Shown: positions 1 to 12,162 of the stretch, one piece after another
Layout of the letters: each line of letters opens with the position of its first letter
Position numbering within the stretch: position 1 is the first letter of the stretch
Assembly: GCA_021234155.1 (NCBI GenBank)
Contig: JAJEKV010000011.1
Location: forward strand, 21,530,677 to 21,594,676
Reading direction: 5' to 3'
Source: Isoetes taiwanensis
Taxonomy: Eukaryota; Streptophyta; Lycopodiopsida; Isoetales; Isoetaceae
Length of the DNA stretch: 64,000 bases
The notes under the pieces: generated by a model
The model's database searches: none
What the model saw: only the letters and a program-made list of their open reading frames with translations
What the model was told of the DNA's origin: nothing
Made by a program: the position numbers and the translations under genes

Positions 1-2035
1 GGGTTATGATTCAACATTGTCCAGCGTCCTAGAAATGTTATATTTCTCTGTCATGATGCTATCACATTGTTGTGGCATTCCAAATGACTTGGCATCCTCA
101 TTTAAGCCATAGTCATGGCCTAAAGCGGCCCGAGCTTTTGTAGGAATCGTAAGTTACAGGTCATCAAGGTTTTGCCTTGTATTTTGTGAGCCTTTCTACA
201 ATTACCTACGTTTAATATAACTGGGACTTGTATCAATGTTGAGTCTTGTATATGTTAACTTGCACCCCATGTAACCCATGGCGTCACCCACTTTGATCCG
301 GTATGGATCATGTGGGAAAGCTAGGCTTGGGTGTCTATGCAAGACACATTCGAACATTTGGCGGTAAGCGCTATTTGCTACTTATCACGGAATTGTACTA
401 TTGTACTACTCAATCCCCACTACCTTAAGCTTTATTCTATTGGCGTTGACATTTTATTTCAAGTGCCAACTACCACATCATACCCTAGCATTACAGCGGT
501 TGGCGGTCCTTTGCATTTGAACGTATCTCCGGACCCTTCATCCGGTAACTTTGGGATACACTTCGTCTTTCTCTCCTTGTGTGCCAGCCACGGATTACCT
601 CCTAAGATGTTTATCCGTATGTGTATATGGTATGTACATAATAAACATATCTCCACATCCCACAATGCTAGAGCTGCTCTAACAGCTAAAAGTGGAAACT
701 TGGTGGTTCCTTGAAACAAAACCTATTACCAACATAAATGGGACGGGGGCCAACTCTATGTTGGAAATCTATGCTGCCTACATTTTTGATAGGATCCCTA
801 GCTACTTCAACCATTCCTTTAGTGCCTTATAGTATTTGGAACGTGTACATACCTTTGTGATACCACCCATGGGATTATGCCATAATTCGAAGCTTTACTA
901 CCCACATAGGAGCTTTTCTAAAAGCTTCTTTAAGCTAAGGATCCTTTGTGTTCCATACCACCCATGCTTAGTTACAATTAACCTATTTTTCTTAAGTTAT
1001 CATGTGGACTTCATCTTTTGATCAGCTTCAAATGCTGCCGTCTTTGGCTCCCTCATAATGAAGTGGAGGCACTAAAACCTCCTAGTCTCCTAATAGGAAA
1101 ACCCAATGTTTCAATCTTCGTTAGTAACCGCCATATGATTATCCAATTCCTTACCCTCTTAAGAGTTTCAAAGTCATAATCTCTAACGGATCTCTTTGAC
1201 TATATGGACTACTGGTCTATATAATCTTAACCCTTCTGATCAATACACCTCGTCTTGATTTTATCGGAATTGCCCTCGACTCGGTTATCCCTAAAGGTAT
1301 AATCGTCAAAGTCATCGTACTCCTTCTTTTCTTCCATCAGGGGGATGCAATATTTTATACATCTTTTTATCCCCAAAACCGAATAAATGCTCTCAACTTA
1401 TAACACTGAAGTAATTCATTGGTATCTAGAACCTTTGAGTAGTTAAGCTCTCATTATCGGTTATTTCGACACCCTTCCAACCATCCTCGGGGTGTTTTTG
1501 AATGTAACATCAACGTATATGCTAGACTTACTCTAGCTATTTTCACTGATTTAAACTCTTTCCATATCCCTTAGTACGAAGTATTAGGATAGTCAACTCC
1601 AACCATTGGGATAGCTTGAGTGCGTATCTCTGGTAGATCATACCTTAACCCAATATCTTCGTATATAAGCATATCATTATGCTTCTTCTGTAAACATTGT
1701 CACGTAATATTCCACCAGCCTTGTACGAATAATTTACCATCTTCCAATATGACATACATCTGGATGTCACAATCGACATCCTTGATATCCTCACTAGTGT
1801 AGTATTTGATACTACTAAGTCCTTCCAACATCCACCATTCCTATCATTTAATTATGTGCGCTAGTAACACGTGTCAACCAACTCTAAGTCCAGATTCATA
1901 GTGACTCTTTGATATAGCCACCTAGTTATGTTCACACTTGCCGCAAATTTATTTCGGCAATTCGTTATCGTGTATTGGCCCAGACCAAGAGCAGTCTTGA
2001 TGTTGAGGACAGCATCATTTCTAATGTGGGGAGAA
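1..2035 (+). mobile_element. Internal 3' part of non-coding LTR retrotransposon (copy A)
   Basis: Sequence matches 46551-48599, the distal internal region of the complete LTR element. It ends in a purine-rich tract (GTGGGGAGAA, about 2026-2035) immediately before the LTR, the expected position of the polypurine tract priming plus-strand DNA synthesis. No gag, protease, reverse transcriptase, RNase H or integrase motif is visible in any frame; short open frames here (for example 1620-1802) have no recognisable domain. The 5' half and 5' LTR lie outside the window. Confidence 0.75.
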
Positions 2036-3548
2036 TGTGATGTTCCACATATTTATACGGTATACGTATAAATATACTGACACGTCACATAGTAGGGATA
2101 CGCCACCATGGGGTATGTTAACCTAGGGGGTTGACCTAAAAGGGATTAATTTAGCTATGCTAAATTAATAGAACCTAATTAAGTGTATTTTTGTCTTAAT
2201 TAATCTAATTAGCTTAATTAGTTAATTAATGACATGCCACCTGGCCCAAATCGATTGGGCAAGGCGAGAATTTCAATATGGGACACCCAAATTGGGGCTT
2301 TTGTGCCCCAATTGAATTAGGAAGCGATTGGAGATGGAGAAGCGGCTGACCAGGCACCCTTGAGTTGGTTGAGATGGAGCATCCCAAGACCAGGTTGGTG
2401 GTTAGTGGTAGGTTTCTTTTGTTGATCTATAGCATAGCCTCTACGTGGTGTGTTCTCTCTCTGTTTTTCTCTGTGGTTTACTTGCTAGGCTAAACCTTGT
2501 TTGATATGGTGAGTATTCTTATCTCTAGTTTCTGTATGTGCTTTGATGGTTTAGTAGTTCTTTGCCTAATTAGCACTCCAGAGATGGGGGATTATGGGGT
2601 AGAGACCTCTGAGCTCATGTATTGTAGTATGCTCCTAGATAGAGCCTGTATATTATACCCATTAGATCGGCACTGTGTACAAGATCCCACCAGTTTGTGG
2701 AATCTATGGCATCATTGAAGCACCGGACAAGGGCCATAGTGATGAAGTGTGGGGTGGGGTCTTGCACGAGCATAAAAGGCTACGGGGACTCCCAGGTGAG
2801 CTAGGCCTAATACCTTGGTCATGTAGAGGGCGGGTATGGAGTACGACCTCCACGGAATGCAGTGGTGTGATCATCTTGTACTTTGAAGATAAAGTTAGGG
2901 GAGTAGGTGAATGCGGATGCGGGGGTCGCTAATGCGGCACGTATTCTCTAGCTCACCCATGGATTCCACTGCGACGACTGGGAAGGGACACTTCTCGACC
3001 TGCCTCATCGGACCCGGGGAGATGTGGCTTCGGAGTAGGCAGAAGGGTGATTCCTTGGGATTGCATCTCAGGAAGGCTACAATGGCCATAGCGATTCAGC
3101 TCATGCGCAAAGTGTGCAGAGGGGGAGGCGGATGGAGTGGACAACCCTAGCCCTTTGTTCTATGCCGATAGCGCAAGTTATACCTGTCTGTGATCTCTTG
3201 AGGACGAGCCGTCAGTCCATCCTCCGCAGTGAGCGGGATAGGACACACGGGGTTTGGGGTGTTTTCCTTGGGACTAGATGCATCTTCTTTTGCCGTTAGT
3301 ACTTGGATGGATGTGCCACCGCCAGGTGGTGGTTATTTATGTATGATTTATCTTTGTATGCTAACATGTATTCACGCTTCCAGCGACTTAGGAGTCCCAT
3401 TGAGGCGTGGGCGAATGACACCTCGTGTCCTTCAGGGCATCTTTCTATGATGGTCGGGAGTTGTTCGGAGAGCCTGCTCATGGTGGTGATTGCCATGGGA
3501 GGAAGTCCATGTATGTATCGTCCAGGGAGTATATATTGGGGCGTCACA
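2036..3548 (+). mobile_element. 3' LTR of copy A retrotransposon
   Basis: A 1.51-kb long terminal repeat that begins TGTGATGTTCC and ends GCGTCACA, so it has the TG...CA ends of LTRs with a short inverted terminus TGTGAYG/CGTCACA. It aligns to the LTRs at 43104-44640 and 48600-50144. The first 230 bases are nearly identical in all three copies, and the rest differs mainly by small changes at CHG words. A possible TATA-type word (CATAAAAGGC) lies at about 2770. Open frames inside it are not coding. Confidence 0.85.
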
Positions 3549-4520
3549 TTTTGTCTGGGACATATATGATCAGTCTATAGAGTTGAAGAAGGTTCTATCA
3601 AATTGTAGGCTCCCATTTCATATCGATTTCTTTGCAAGTAGGGTTTATCAAATGGAAGGAGCATATTCTGAGACTTTTGAAGGGTGGCACCCATAGACCT
3701 AAGCGATGCACGCAACATAATAAGCCTAATAAACCTTCTTTCATCATACATTTTTCATAGGGTAGTTTTCCCATTTTTACGCTGACGGATACATTGCACA
3801 ACATAATTGCTCTTTTACGCATTATTGTAATTGCTCGATTGTAAATATGTGGCGAGTTTAAAATTGTACTTGCCTACTTCAAAGGAACATAGAAGAAGGT
3901 TTTTCTCATAAGTTGGCTTTGTGAAAACATTTATCATCGGGCCTGCTGCTATACGGTATGGAATGTTATTGATGGAGGTGTAATACATAGCCATGTTTGG
4001 TTGTTATACCAAAATTCTACAATTTCATTAGCTTATTCAGTAAAACATTACCTTTGAAATATTATTCCGTCATGGATTGCCCCACATTAAGTTAAAATTT
4101 CTAAGGTTTGGTGGCATTTGTTGAATTATTCCTTAAAAGTGAAAAATCACGGATGTCAAGTCACGATAAATTTGTTCTATTCTTGCGGCAACATTTGCTT
4201 CGCCCTAGCAAACACTGTTATTCTGTAGTAGCTTTTGCACATGTAATATTATATTGCATGTAGTTTCCGTTTAGAAATAGTTGGAAATATCATGCAAAAG
4301 GGGTACTCTATTTTAAAAGAATACCACAGGCCAATTGTATTACATTATTGCAACCACGGTATTTATGGGGCGTTCACTAGAAATTTTTTCATTCTAATGC
4401 TCATTGTTATCTCCCTTGCGTCCTTGCATGTTCTCGCATTGTTACGCATATGTAATTGCCTTACGGCTTCAATATGAGACAAAATTTAGCACCATTTTTT
4501 ATAACTTCTGCTATTCGAGG
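3549..4520. other. Flank of the LTR insertion in copy A, no gene recognised
   Basis: Unique-looking sequence shared only with 50145-51130. It begins with the bases that follow the target duplication in copy B (TTTTG here versus ATTTG in B). Short open frames on both strands have no recognisable domain. It shows that copy A carries the same insertion site as copy B. Confidence 0.6.
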
Positions 4521-5330
4521 GAGCTAACAACACCGATGTAGTATAAATGTAGTCTTGCTTAGCATTGACTTAGATACTACAATCCTTCCGCCATGGAGAG
4601 CTTAATAACCTTCCACCATCTCAAATGTTTGTCTAAAGCTGAGCAAGATCTCATCTCATATATTGGGGATGGGGTGCATACCAGGTGGAGAGCATAAAAC
4701 AACCGGTGAAGACCCCGGGCACTATGGTCAAGGGGAAAGTGGTAACATGGGCGGAAGGGCTCACGTAATGGCGGATGGCTGCACATTTGCTTCAATTGAA
4801 AGCGGCGTCGCGATAGAGAAAGAATCAATAACTTCTTAGCATTCAAAAGATTATCTTAGAAGGCTTCTAAAACAAAAAAGTATCATCGGCATATTGGTTA
4901 TAGTTTGTTTGCAATCTATCATCATACGCATCCCTGTTATAATCCTATCTTCCCCTCTTGCCCGGTAGCGCTTGAGATAGTCATACGCAATAATATCAAA
5001 AAGGAAAGGCACCAAGGGGCATCCTTGTCTAATGCCCTTGCCTTTGCGTCGAAAATAGGGGAGGTCTCTAATAAAACTAACACCGGATGCACCGCGACAA
5101 TTTCAGCGGTTTTTGCAACAATGCTAGTAAACTCTTGTCCACAACCAAAAGCAAGCAACATCTTATCTTTGCCACCATTTTACGTGTTTGTACCATGGCC
5201 CATCCATCCTCATTCACATGTTCCATTCTATTTTCTATGTTTTTCCCCTCGCTCTTGCTTCTTATCCAATTCTAGATTACCTTTGGGTGGTGAAATAGCT
5301 TCACATTCCATTTCATCTAAGTTTAGATGA
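4520..5330 (-). pseudogene. LINE reverse transcriptase fragment (copy A)
   Basis: Minus-strand remnant of an L1-like non-LTR retrotransposon reverse transcriptase. It is the counterpart of 51130-51990, where the GIRQGCPL motif is readable. The YADD catalytic motif is encoded at 4882-4893 (minus), followed downstream by frames such as NAKKLLILSLS and an IWP-like stretch. The frame changes several times, no continuous enzyme is encoded, and the N-terminal fingers, endonuclease and ORF1 are absent. It would have copied LINE RNA into the genome by target-primed reverse transcription. Confidence 0.7.
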
Positions 5331-5529
5331 TCCCTCCCTTTTTCCTCATTTAGCTCTGTTGCCTTAATCAAAAATAAGATTTTTATTAGGTTCTTTACCA
5401 AACTATTGTATGTAATATCTAAGTCACAAAAATAGAAAAAGAGAAGCACTAGAGACACTATCAATTGTTTCTAGCGGATCAATTGTTTCTATCAATTGTT
5501 TCTCAAATTGTTTACGAGAGGCGGGTTTT

Positions 5530-6362
5530 AACCTCTTCAACGTGCAATGGCGCCATCTCCACTATATACGCAAAGTGCACCACATGGATGATGTTAGGTA
5601 TCTGTTCTTGCACTTGCCATGAAATTTGAATCTCCCTCGGCGTTTGAAGCGATGTTGGAAAGAGCATTGCACTACATGGTTTTGCGGGTTGAACGTACAA
5701 CGAGCACCGCACGATGCTTGCGATTCGATCACGAGCTTTTGCAACAATATCTCAATGGTCGTTTTTCTCAAAGATGCGGGATCACGATTACTTTGGCCCA
5801 AGTGGCGGGTCATTATCATGCACACATAAATCCCACCTTGGCACTGGGCCCCAAGCTTATTTGCTTGCTTCATTGTCCAAGAACAAGCTTGTAGCTATTG
5901 CATCCATGCATGCGGGGGTCCCACCGGACTTCTGAGGATTGAGGCAATAGGATGGGGCGCAGTAATTTGCTGGCGAACTATGTGTTTGTTGCGGTTCGGG
6001 TTATTGAAGATGAAAGCCATACTCGCCGGGTTGCCACCTTTTGAGATAGTCAGGAATCATTTTTTGACCTTAGCATTCCATTCCGCTTCTACAACTACCG
6101 GGCACCATCATTGCATGACTTGGCATTTATACATGCTTGAGGTGCTAGATAGCGTCTGCAATTCGCGAGCCCTCGGTAGTCATTATCTCGCTTGTCTAGT
6201 ATCATCATTCTTTGCAAAAGGTTTTCCCCAAAAACCTTCCGTACGGGTTTTTTTAATCCCTAGTAGTAATGATTGTACTAGCCCATTGTATGGGTCCCAT
6301 GACCTATTGGTCTCAGTGGGCGTTAAAAAACTATTCTATTCTATTCTATTCTATTCTCACGG
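5530..6362 (+). pseudogene. LINE 3'-end coding remnant with TTCTA-repeat tail (copy A)
   Basis: Counterpart of 52178-53015 in copy B, where the same region is a continuous frame. Here it is broken into several frames. The C-terminal zinc-knuckle region of the LINE polyprotein is still partly readable around 5900-6080, but the cysteine-rich part is damaged. The segment ends in a short pentanucleotide tail, ATTCT repeated about four times at about 6335-6358, a microsatellite-type LINE tail. Its orientation is opposite to that of the neighbouring reverse-transcriptase fragment, so these are two separate LINE pieces. Confidence 0.65.
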
Positions 6363-6689
6363 CTCATAACCTAAGCTCTGATTTCCGGGGGGATGATCTT
6401 GGGCTCTTGAGAAAGCTTATGTAGAGAGCTTTTCATTGCATATAATTTGACCCGGATCTATCAAAGATAGAATACTTTTTGCAAAGTGCAAATAACATCC
6501 TTGAAGTGTTATCACCACATTTAAAATTGAAAATTAATTTCGGTTAAGTTTTCGTCTAGAGATGGATATAGATATACATCATAAAAAAATTAACATATAA
6601 ACCTTGCCGAATTTCAGTTCAAGGCTAAAGAGCGGACAATATTTAAACTATCTTTTGGTAAAATGGCTTAATCTTTTCTACGGTGTCGT

Positions 6690-7110
6690 AGGCACCAGAA
6701 GTAGCGCATGTATTCCCAATGGTTTATCCATCACGACTAGCTTCAACACTAAGCATCCATCTTTAGCAATAGTTTGAATAGCCACCATAGCTCAATTAAT
6801 GGCGGTTCCATTAGGTAGCATTCCACCCGCGGCTTGTTCTTTGGATCGTGCAATAGAATGGTCATTATAAACATCTTCCATCACTCCACAAAGATGACCT
6901 TCTCTAGTCTCTCGGATCTATCGGAAGCTCATGCGGCACCCTACTACTGACATGCAGCATCCATGGAATTATTTTTGCATATATATATATAATGTTCTAC
7001 ATGGAATGAAGGGGCAAATGTTGAAATATTTTTCTGAGAAGGTAATACAAAATCCAATTGTTGAAGGCAAAATAAATTGTTAGAGATCTTTACCATAGAA
7101 AATACGTTGT
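6690..7110 (-). pseudogene. Remnant of unidentified WNC..W protein (copy A)
   Basis: Minus-strand counterpart of 53341-53752. Readable pieces correspond to the C-terminal part of that family (rank order ATIQTIAKDGCLVL, then VMDKPLG), but the frame is broken at several points. The family is not one I can name with confidence; see the copy-B entry. Confidence 0.5.
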
Positions 7111-7439
7111 CATTTTTTGGTGAATATTAGTATCTAGGGTTTATTTGTGCCCTAAAAGCGATTCTTGAGATGGAGCTGGCTGCTTCGCTGAAAGTCGATA
7201 GTTGTTCTTGGAATGTGCATGCCCGATTACATAGATGCGGACTTTGAAACTTGGAAAACTATGGCCTAATTTGGACGATTTCTTTGTGCATCTGAGAGCC
7301 ATTTATAGTGGCATGTGATGCCATAGAGCTCTTTACTCTCTGTCGAGAAAATATGGCGAAGGGGTTTGGATGAGGAGAGTTAAATACTGAGTTGCCTCTC
7401 TTGATGTCGATCTTGCTTATGATCATGCTCTTTATAATT

Positions 7440-8290
7440 TCCGTTGCTCATATGCCTTAGCTCTGCTAGGATGGAGAATACAAAGCCTGCTTTGTGGTTG
7501 GGAGCTAGCAAAGGCAGAAGATCAATCGAAATGGGTATCACAGATGTAGAAGGGGCGCCTATCATCGGGGTTCTTATGATGCCTCTGTAGTTTTTATGCA
7601 AAATTCTATCTAGGCTTTTGCCTAAGATATTTATGCTTGACCCCATCCCTCTGAATTTGGCAATTTAACTAACCTTCATTATCTCGACCTTGCGGGAGGC
7701 GGTTCTTTGGATCAATCCCATCTTCACTTGGAAACCTCAAAATTTAGTTTTACTTTTTATCGTCCCAAAACAAGTTGACTAGTAGCATCCCAAAGGAAAT
7801 TACATTTCCTACCCAACAACTCAACTTGAGCTTTATGTAAATTCTCTCTACGGATCTATCACGATGAAATTAGCAACTTGACCTCTTTAGCGGGGTTAGA
7901 TCTTTCTCAAAATTATCGAGATGGTAGCATTCCACAATCCATCGGCTTGCTAAGAACCTTAGACTTCTTGAGCTCAATTATAACAACCTTCTTTGGAGAT
8001 TCGGATGGGCTCTCTAATCTAAAAGAGCTAAATTATTTATTTTTGTTTAGAAATACCCTTCTTGGCGAGGATACCATACTTTATAGGGAAGAATAGCAAG
8101 CTCATTTTAATTTGATATTAGCGACAACAAGCTTAGTGGGACAATTCCCCTTACCTACCTGTCTTTGGAGGGGGCCTTGAGATACTTTGTTGTTTTAAGA
8201 ATAGATTATCGGGGATCAATTCCTCAGAATATGGGAAGAATATGGGATTCTAATGCCTCGAAGGCTGCATGAAATGAGAGGAATGATCCT
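7440..8290 (+). pseudogene. LRR receptor-type fragment (copy A)
   Basis: Plant-type 24-residue leucine-rich repeats are readable in shifting frames, for example GLDLSQNYRDGSIPQSIGLL and GLSNLKELNYLFLFRNTLLG. These have the LxxLxxLxLxxNxLxGxIP spacing of receptor-like kinase and receptor-like protein ectodomains. The longest open stretch is 7878-8096. Frameshifts and stops mean no functional ectodomain is made, and no transmembrane or kinase part follows. It ends where a minus-strand LINE begins, with its poly(A) as a T-run at about 8307-8319. Confidence 0.75.
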
Positions 8291-8302
8291 ACCTTCGAGC
8301 CC

Positions 8303-9373
8303 CTTTTTTTTTTTGGTGAGAAGGCCATAGGTAATATATTGACAAAATTAAGTTAAAATTACAAAATTACTTTTTGAAGGGAAGTGTAACCACAGTTTAC
8401 CACCTATATATATATAAGAGGTAGAAGTTTAAGCCCAAAAAATATAGATATGCATAGCTTGGTGTTCTTGGAAAGCATCCACAACCTAAAAGTGGGATTT
8501 TAGATTAGAATTGTGATTCTGACCAGCCCTTTGACCATAGGCTGAAATGCGAGAAAGCACATAGGCATGCCTCGGCTTTTTGCCATATTGAACCTCCCAC
8601 GATTATCCTTGGCCTGCTGCGGCCAAGGCCCTTCTGACGTCTGGAGGCGATCGCGGGGGCACTCACATTCACAAGTCTCGCCATGACTCTCACCATCGGG
8701 GGCGAATACTTTGATCCCTTTGCTCATTTTGTTTCTCGGATCGATCTTTTTTCCTTGAGTTTCGAGCGAGCATGAAAATGATTCCTGAAAAGCAACGATG
8801 GAAATATGAGAAAGGGATGAAATTCAAGAATACTTAAGAGTTTGTTATCCATCTTATATCATAATCTATACACGCTTAATAACTGACCTCGGATGAGTGA
8901 TGTCACAATTAAAGATGAGATTATTCTGCCTTTCCATATCCTCCACGGGGATGATGTAAATTTCTCAATCCCTAGGTTGATGCGGCATGAAGAGTTCCTT
9001 TGGAGCTAATATTATTGAGGTCAGTCCCAGTGAAATGAGGAGCTAGTTCGGAACCCACTCGACCAAATGCATTCTCTGAATAAGTGGTCCTCATCTTCTC
9101 TATGGGCCCAAACATCTGGACGCACATCCCGAATCCGCCATATGCATCTTAAATCTCTTAGATTAGTGGCTTGGCCTTGTGCCATAGCGCCACATAAAAG
9201 GATTTGACCTTAGGCGGGATTGAGCTTGACCACATAAACTTAAGGTTCACGATACATCTTTACTTTGATAGGCCACTTGTGTAGAAGTAATAACTTTGAT
9301 CCTTCATAAAGAATCACGTAATTTGTTTTTACCTTCGAGCTATCCCGCGGCTTTTCACCACATAAATTACTGA
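8303..9373 (-). mobile_element. LINE 3' end, minus strand (copy A)
   Basis: Counterpart of 54963-56131. The T-run at about 8307-8319 is the poly(A) tail read on the minus strand, followed by typical plant LINE 3' sequence (ATTGACAAAATTAAGT). The coding part is a damaged zf-RVT and possible RNase H region (8500-9370), with GESHGETCECECP and related words in two overlapping frames. The duplicated block stops inside this element at about 9373. Confidence 0.7.
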
Positions 9374-10456
9374 CACACACACACTTTATCCACTGACTTA
9401 GACGCTATAAAACTCTTATAAATGGTGTACGCTAAAGATAAGTATCAAAGCATCAACTTCTTTGCTGTAAATTGCCAAAACTCAAGAGAACTGTGACAGA
9501 AAGGGTTTATGATTGATACCTATGTGTCAATTGTTCACTGCGAAAAAACATCCAGAATATCGGCCATTTCAAAACAATAAAAAACAGGTTCAAAAGAAAC
9601 ACACCTGTATCAGAGCATTCTGACCATCATACTTATAACAGCCGAATTTGCATGCAGCCGAAACTTGCCAGCATCTCTATCCCAGGCAGCCGGCCAGATC
9701 TTTGTATGCTATAACCAAATCACATGCATGGGCCGTGAATCAGGGTAACGAAGCCAGGCTTGAGAAGACCGCCAGAAGACAATAGACACTGAGCTCGGCA
9801 ATCGGTACATGGCATGCGCCGATCCTCCCTGCCAGCAATCGAGCACAAAAAGGAAAACGTACTCAGAAATAATACTTAGAAATAGAAACCTTAACTAAAT
9901 CGTACGGATAAGAGAAAATTAGACCCTAAAAAAAAAACTTGTTTCGATTTTTGATAGCCGGAATTTTTACCGGTAGCTAAAAATCTTTAAAACCTTTGAA
10001 AATCAACCCCAAAAAAATCCAAAAAAAAAAGTTTTCTACTTGACGGAAAACCGAATTTAAACAATAGACTTCAGAGTGTTTCTACGTCACTTTGCTTTAG
10101 TAATATTTTGAAGGGGTGATTGTTTCATTGCTGCATTGTCTTTGTTCAAGTGGTAATTTTACGAAGATGATTTTGTGGTTAGGTCCGCCTCTGGGTTTTT
10201 AGGATGTGTTATAATGTTAAAGTTTACCTAACATTTTGAAATTAGAACTATCTCTACGATGTGCCATGCTTGTTCCTTGATGTTCTTTGGCAACGATTTT
10301 GATTAATTGAAATAGTGATCTAAAAATAATTTAAGTGCATAACAAATGAAGTTGAAAAGGAATTGAATGGGGAGTTGAAAACCCCCAAATGCATAAAGAA
10401 TATGCCATTGTAATGAAATGGGTTTCAAAAAATAACTTAGAAGTATTGTTTTGAAT
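9374..10456. other. Gene-poor AT-rich sequence
   Basis: I see no credible coding region. There is a short CA run at about 9373-9384 immediately after the end of the duplicated block, and homopolymer A tracts around 9930-10030. Nothing else is recognisable. Confidence 0.5.
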
Positions 10457-10596
10457 GATTAAAAGCAGATGGTATAATTGTTTTTTAACAAAGTTGTGAT
10501 TGTTAACCAAAGAAAGAGTGGACATATTAAGAGCATGATTAAAATCAATAGTATAATTATTTTTTAACAAAGTTGTGATTGTTAACCAAACAAATA
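10457..10596. repeat. Two-copy tandem duplication, 80-bp period
   Basis: The segment starting GATTAAAAGCAGATGG at 10457 recurs as GATTAAAATCAATAG at 10537. Both continue through the shared word TTTTTTAACAAAGTTGTGAT and GTTAACCAAA. The copies are about 85-90 percent identical by eye. Confidence 0.85.
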
Positions 10597-11991
10597 CGAT
10601 ATATGTAAGAGTATGAAATATTTGTAGTTCCTAACGAAAACAAAGGGAGGATGTAAAATGCACCCTTTTACCTATGTCAATATTGCTTTATTTGAATTAA
10701 GCCTCTAAAAGATATCGTAATCCTACATAATTCTCTTCATATAAGGGATTTAATAAGTCGTCAATAATTCACTTCATATGTGATTTATAATATGAAGATG
10801 TGATTTTGCACGTGAAGTAGGTCAAGTTCTAAAATGTGTGACCAATAACTTTCCTCTCCAAAAGGTCCATGTATATACTTCAAGAAGTTTGACAACAAAG
10901 GGGCAAAAAGATATGGCATCTATTTGCCAAAATGAGGAGAGTAAATACCCTACGAAAAGCATAGCTTAAAGCATAGCAAATAGTTCGATGGGAAAATGAT
11001 GTCAAATGCCACATTACCGTTTCTACTTAACTACATAATGTATCGCAATATAATTATGCCTATTTCATTTTATAGATCTCTTGCATAATCCGTGATGCTA
11101 CTCTCATTCTTCCATCCTTGAGCCCATTTGCCTATCCTTGAGCCCAACTAAGAAGATCTTTTTGTTTCCTCATCTTTCAAGCTAATTCTCGCAGCAGCAC
11201 AAAACATATTTCATAGCATTGGTGAAATGAAAATCAATACTATTCTCGATTCTAGAGACTAAACCGCTCAGAACCCTCCATTAGATGTACCTTTAAACGA
11301 TGGAACTTGACCATAATGTCAAAAGCTATTGAAAACCTTAAATTTCCAATAAAGCTTCCATGTGTCGTTAGCATTCATATAAATATGAAGGACGGGCATA
11401 TATTGAATGCCCAATATATACCATAGGATCCCCATTATCCCAAGTTGATCTTGGAATGGAAGATGGAAAGAAAAGCCTTTACTATGATGAAATGATTTCC
11501 ATGGTCTTATCTTGTATGATTTATTCCAATACTAATTGTTCCTCACAAGCAGCCAGAGAACAAACCACTTTAGGCAAAAGGGTCTAATGTGAAAAAGCAA
11601 ATCACATATTTTAGAGTAGAAAATGACAATGTAGATATATTGCCCGAACTTACCATCAATAATAAGCATCAGCCTATGGGGCAAGCTTAGGTCATCCCAA
11701 GCATAAGGAAGAAATGAATTTAACTTTAGTATTTCTGAGGTTTTCTGATTCTGAGGCTGTTAATTCCTTCACACAATCCCAAAACCAACAAATATTCAAC
11801 AATAAAATGACAACACTCTTTGAATGGAATTCACATGTTTCTATTTGAGACCTTCTGATAAAAAATAAATGCTAATGATTGAAATTTATTTACAATTTGA
11901 TATGGTACGGCTCTCGCTAACTGAAGATGGATCCACGTAACTAATGAAGAGACTTCCTCCCAGATGTCTAGCAACCCCAAAGTAAACTTCT
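10597..11991. other. AT-rich intergenic sequence
   Basis: No domain, repeat family or RNA gene could be recognised. Open frames are short and lack protein-like composition. Confidence 0.45.
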
Positions 11992-12162
11992 TCATGCTCT
12001 TTTATTTGCCAAGGACCACGATGATGGCTTTGAGCTTTTTATTTTCAAGGAAAAAGAAACTAATGCAACAGCATGTACATCACCATGTGGTTTAACAGTA
12101 ATATTGTCGTTGTTCTCAAGCAGCACATTGACAGAGTGTCCGCTTGCTCCCATTTGCCTAAG
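11992..12162 (-). CDS. Candidate terminal exon of an unidentified minus-strand gene
   Basis: On the minus strand a pyrimidine-rich acceptor (CTTCTACAG) precedes an open stretch of 56 codons beginning LRQMGASGHSVNVLLENN, continuing through KPHGDVHAVALVSF, and ending in TGA at 11992-11994. The composition is protein-like and the start fits a splice acceptor. I found no convincing upstream exon, so this may be a relic or chance. No family is recognised. Confidence 0.25.
   Translation of the reverse strand, partial: LRQMGASGHSVNVLLENNDNITVKPHGDVHAVALVSFSLKIKSSKPSSWSLANKRA

Larger units (their letters stand above)
1..9373 (+). repeat. Large duplicated block, copy A
   Basis: This block aligns colinearly, in the same orientation, with 46551-56048 (copy B). 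Base 1 corresponds to 46551, so the left edge is cut by the window and the real block may extend further left. The right edge lies near 9373, inside a LINE zinc-finger coding segment: both copies read through the words for CATAAATTACT and then diverge completely. The block contains half of an LTR element plus about 5.8 kb of its downstream flank, so it is a segmental duplication and not simply two insertions of one transposon. Copy A carries many small differences from B, concentrated at CTG/CAG/CCG words, and most of its coding remnants are more broken than in B. Confidence 0.9.

Noticed and set aside
331-714. 127-codon open frame at the left end
   Set aside because: It is within the non-coding retrotransposon interior. 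The copy-B equivalent is broken, and the composition shows no domain.
1620-1802. 60-codon frame identical in copies A and B (48184-48366)
   Set aside because: Its identity follows from the near-identical DNA tract. There is no domain or start context to support coding.
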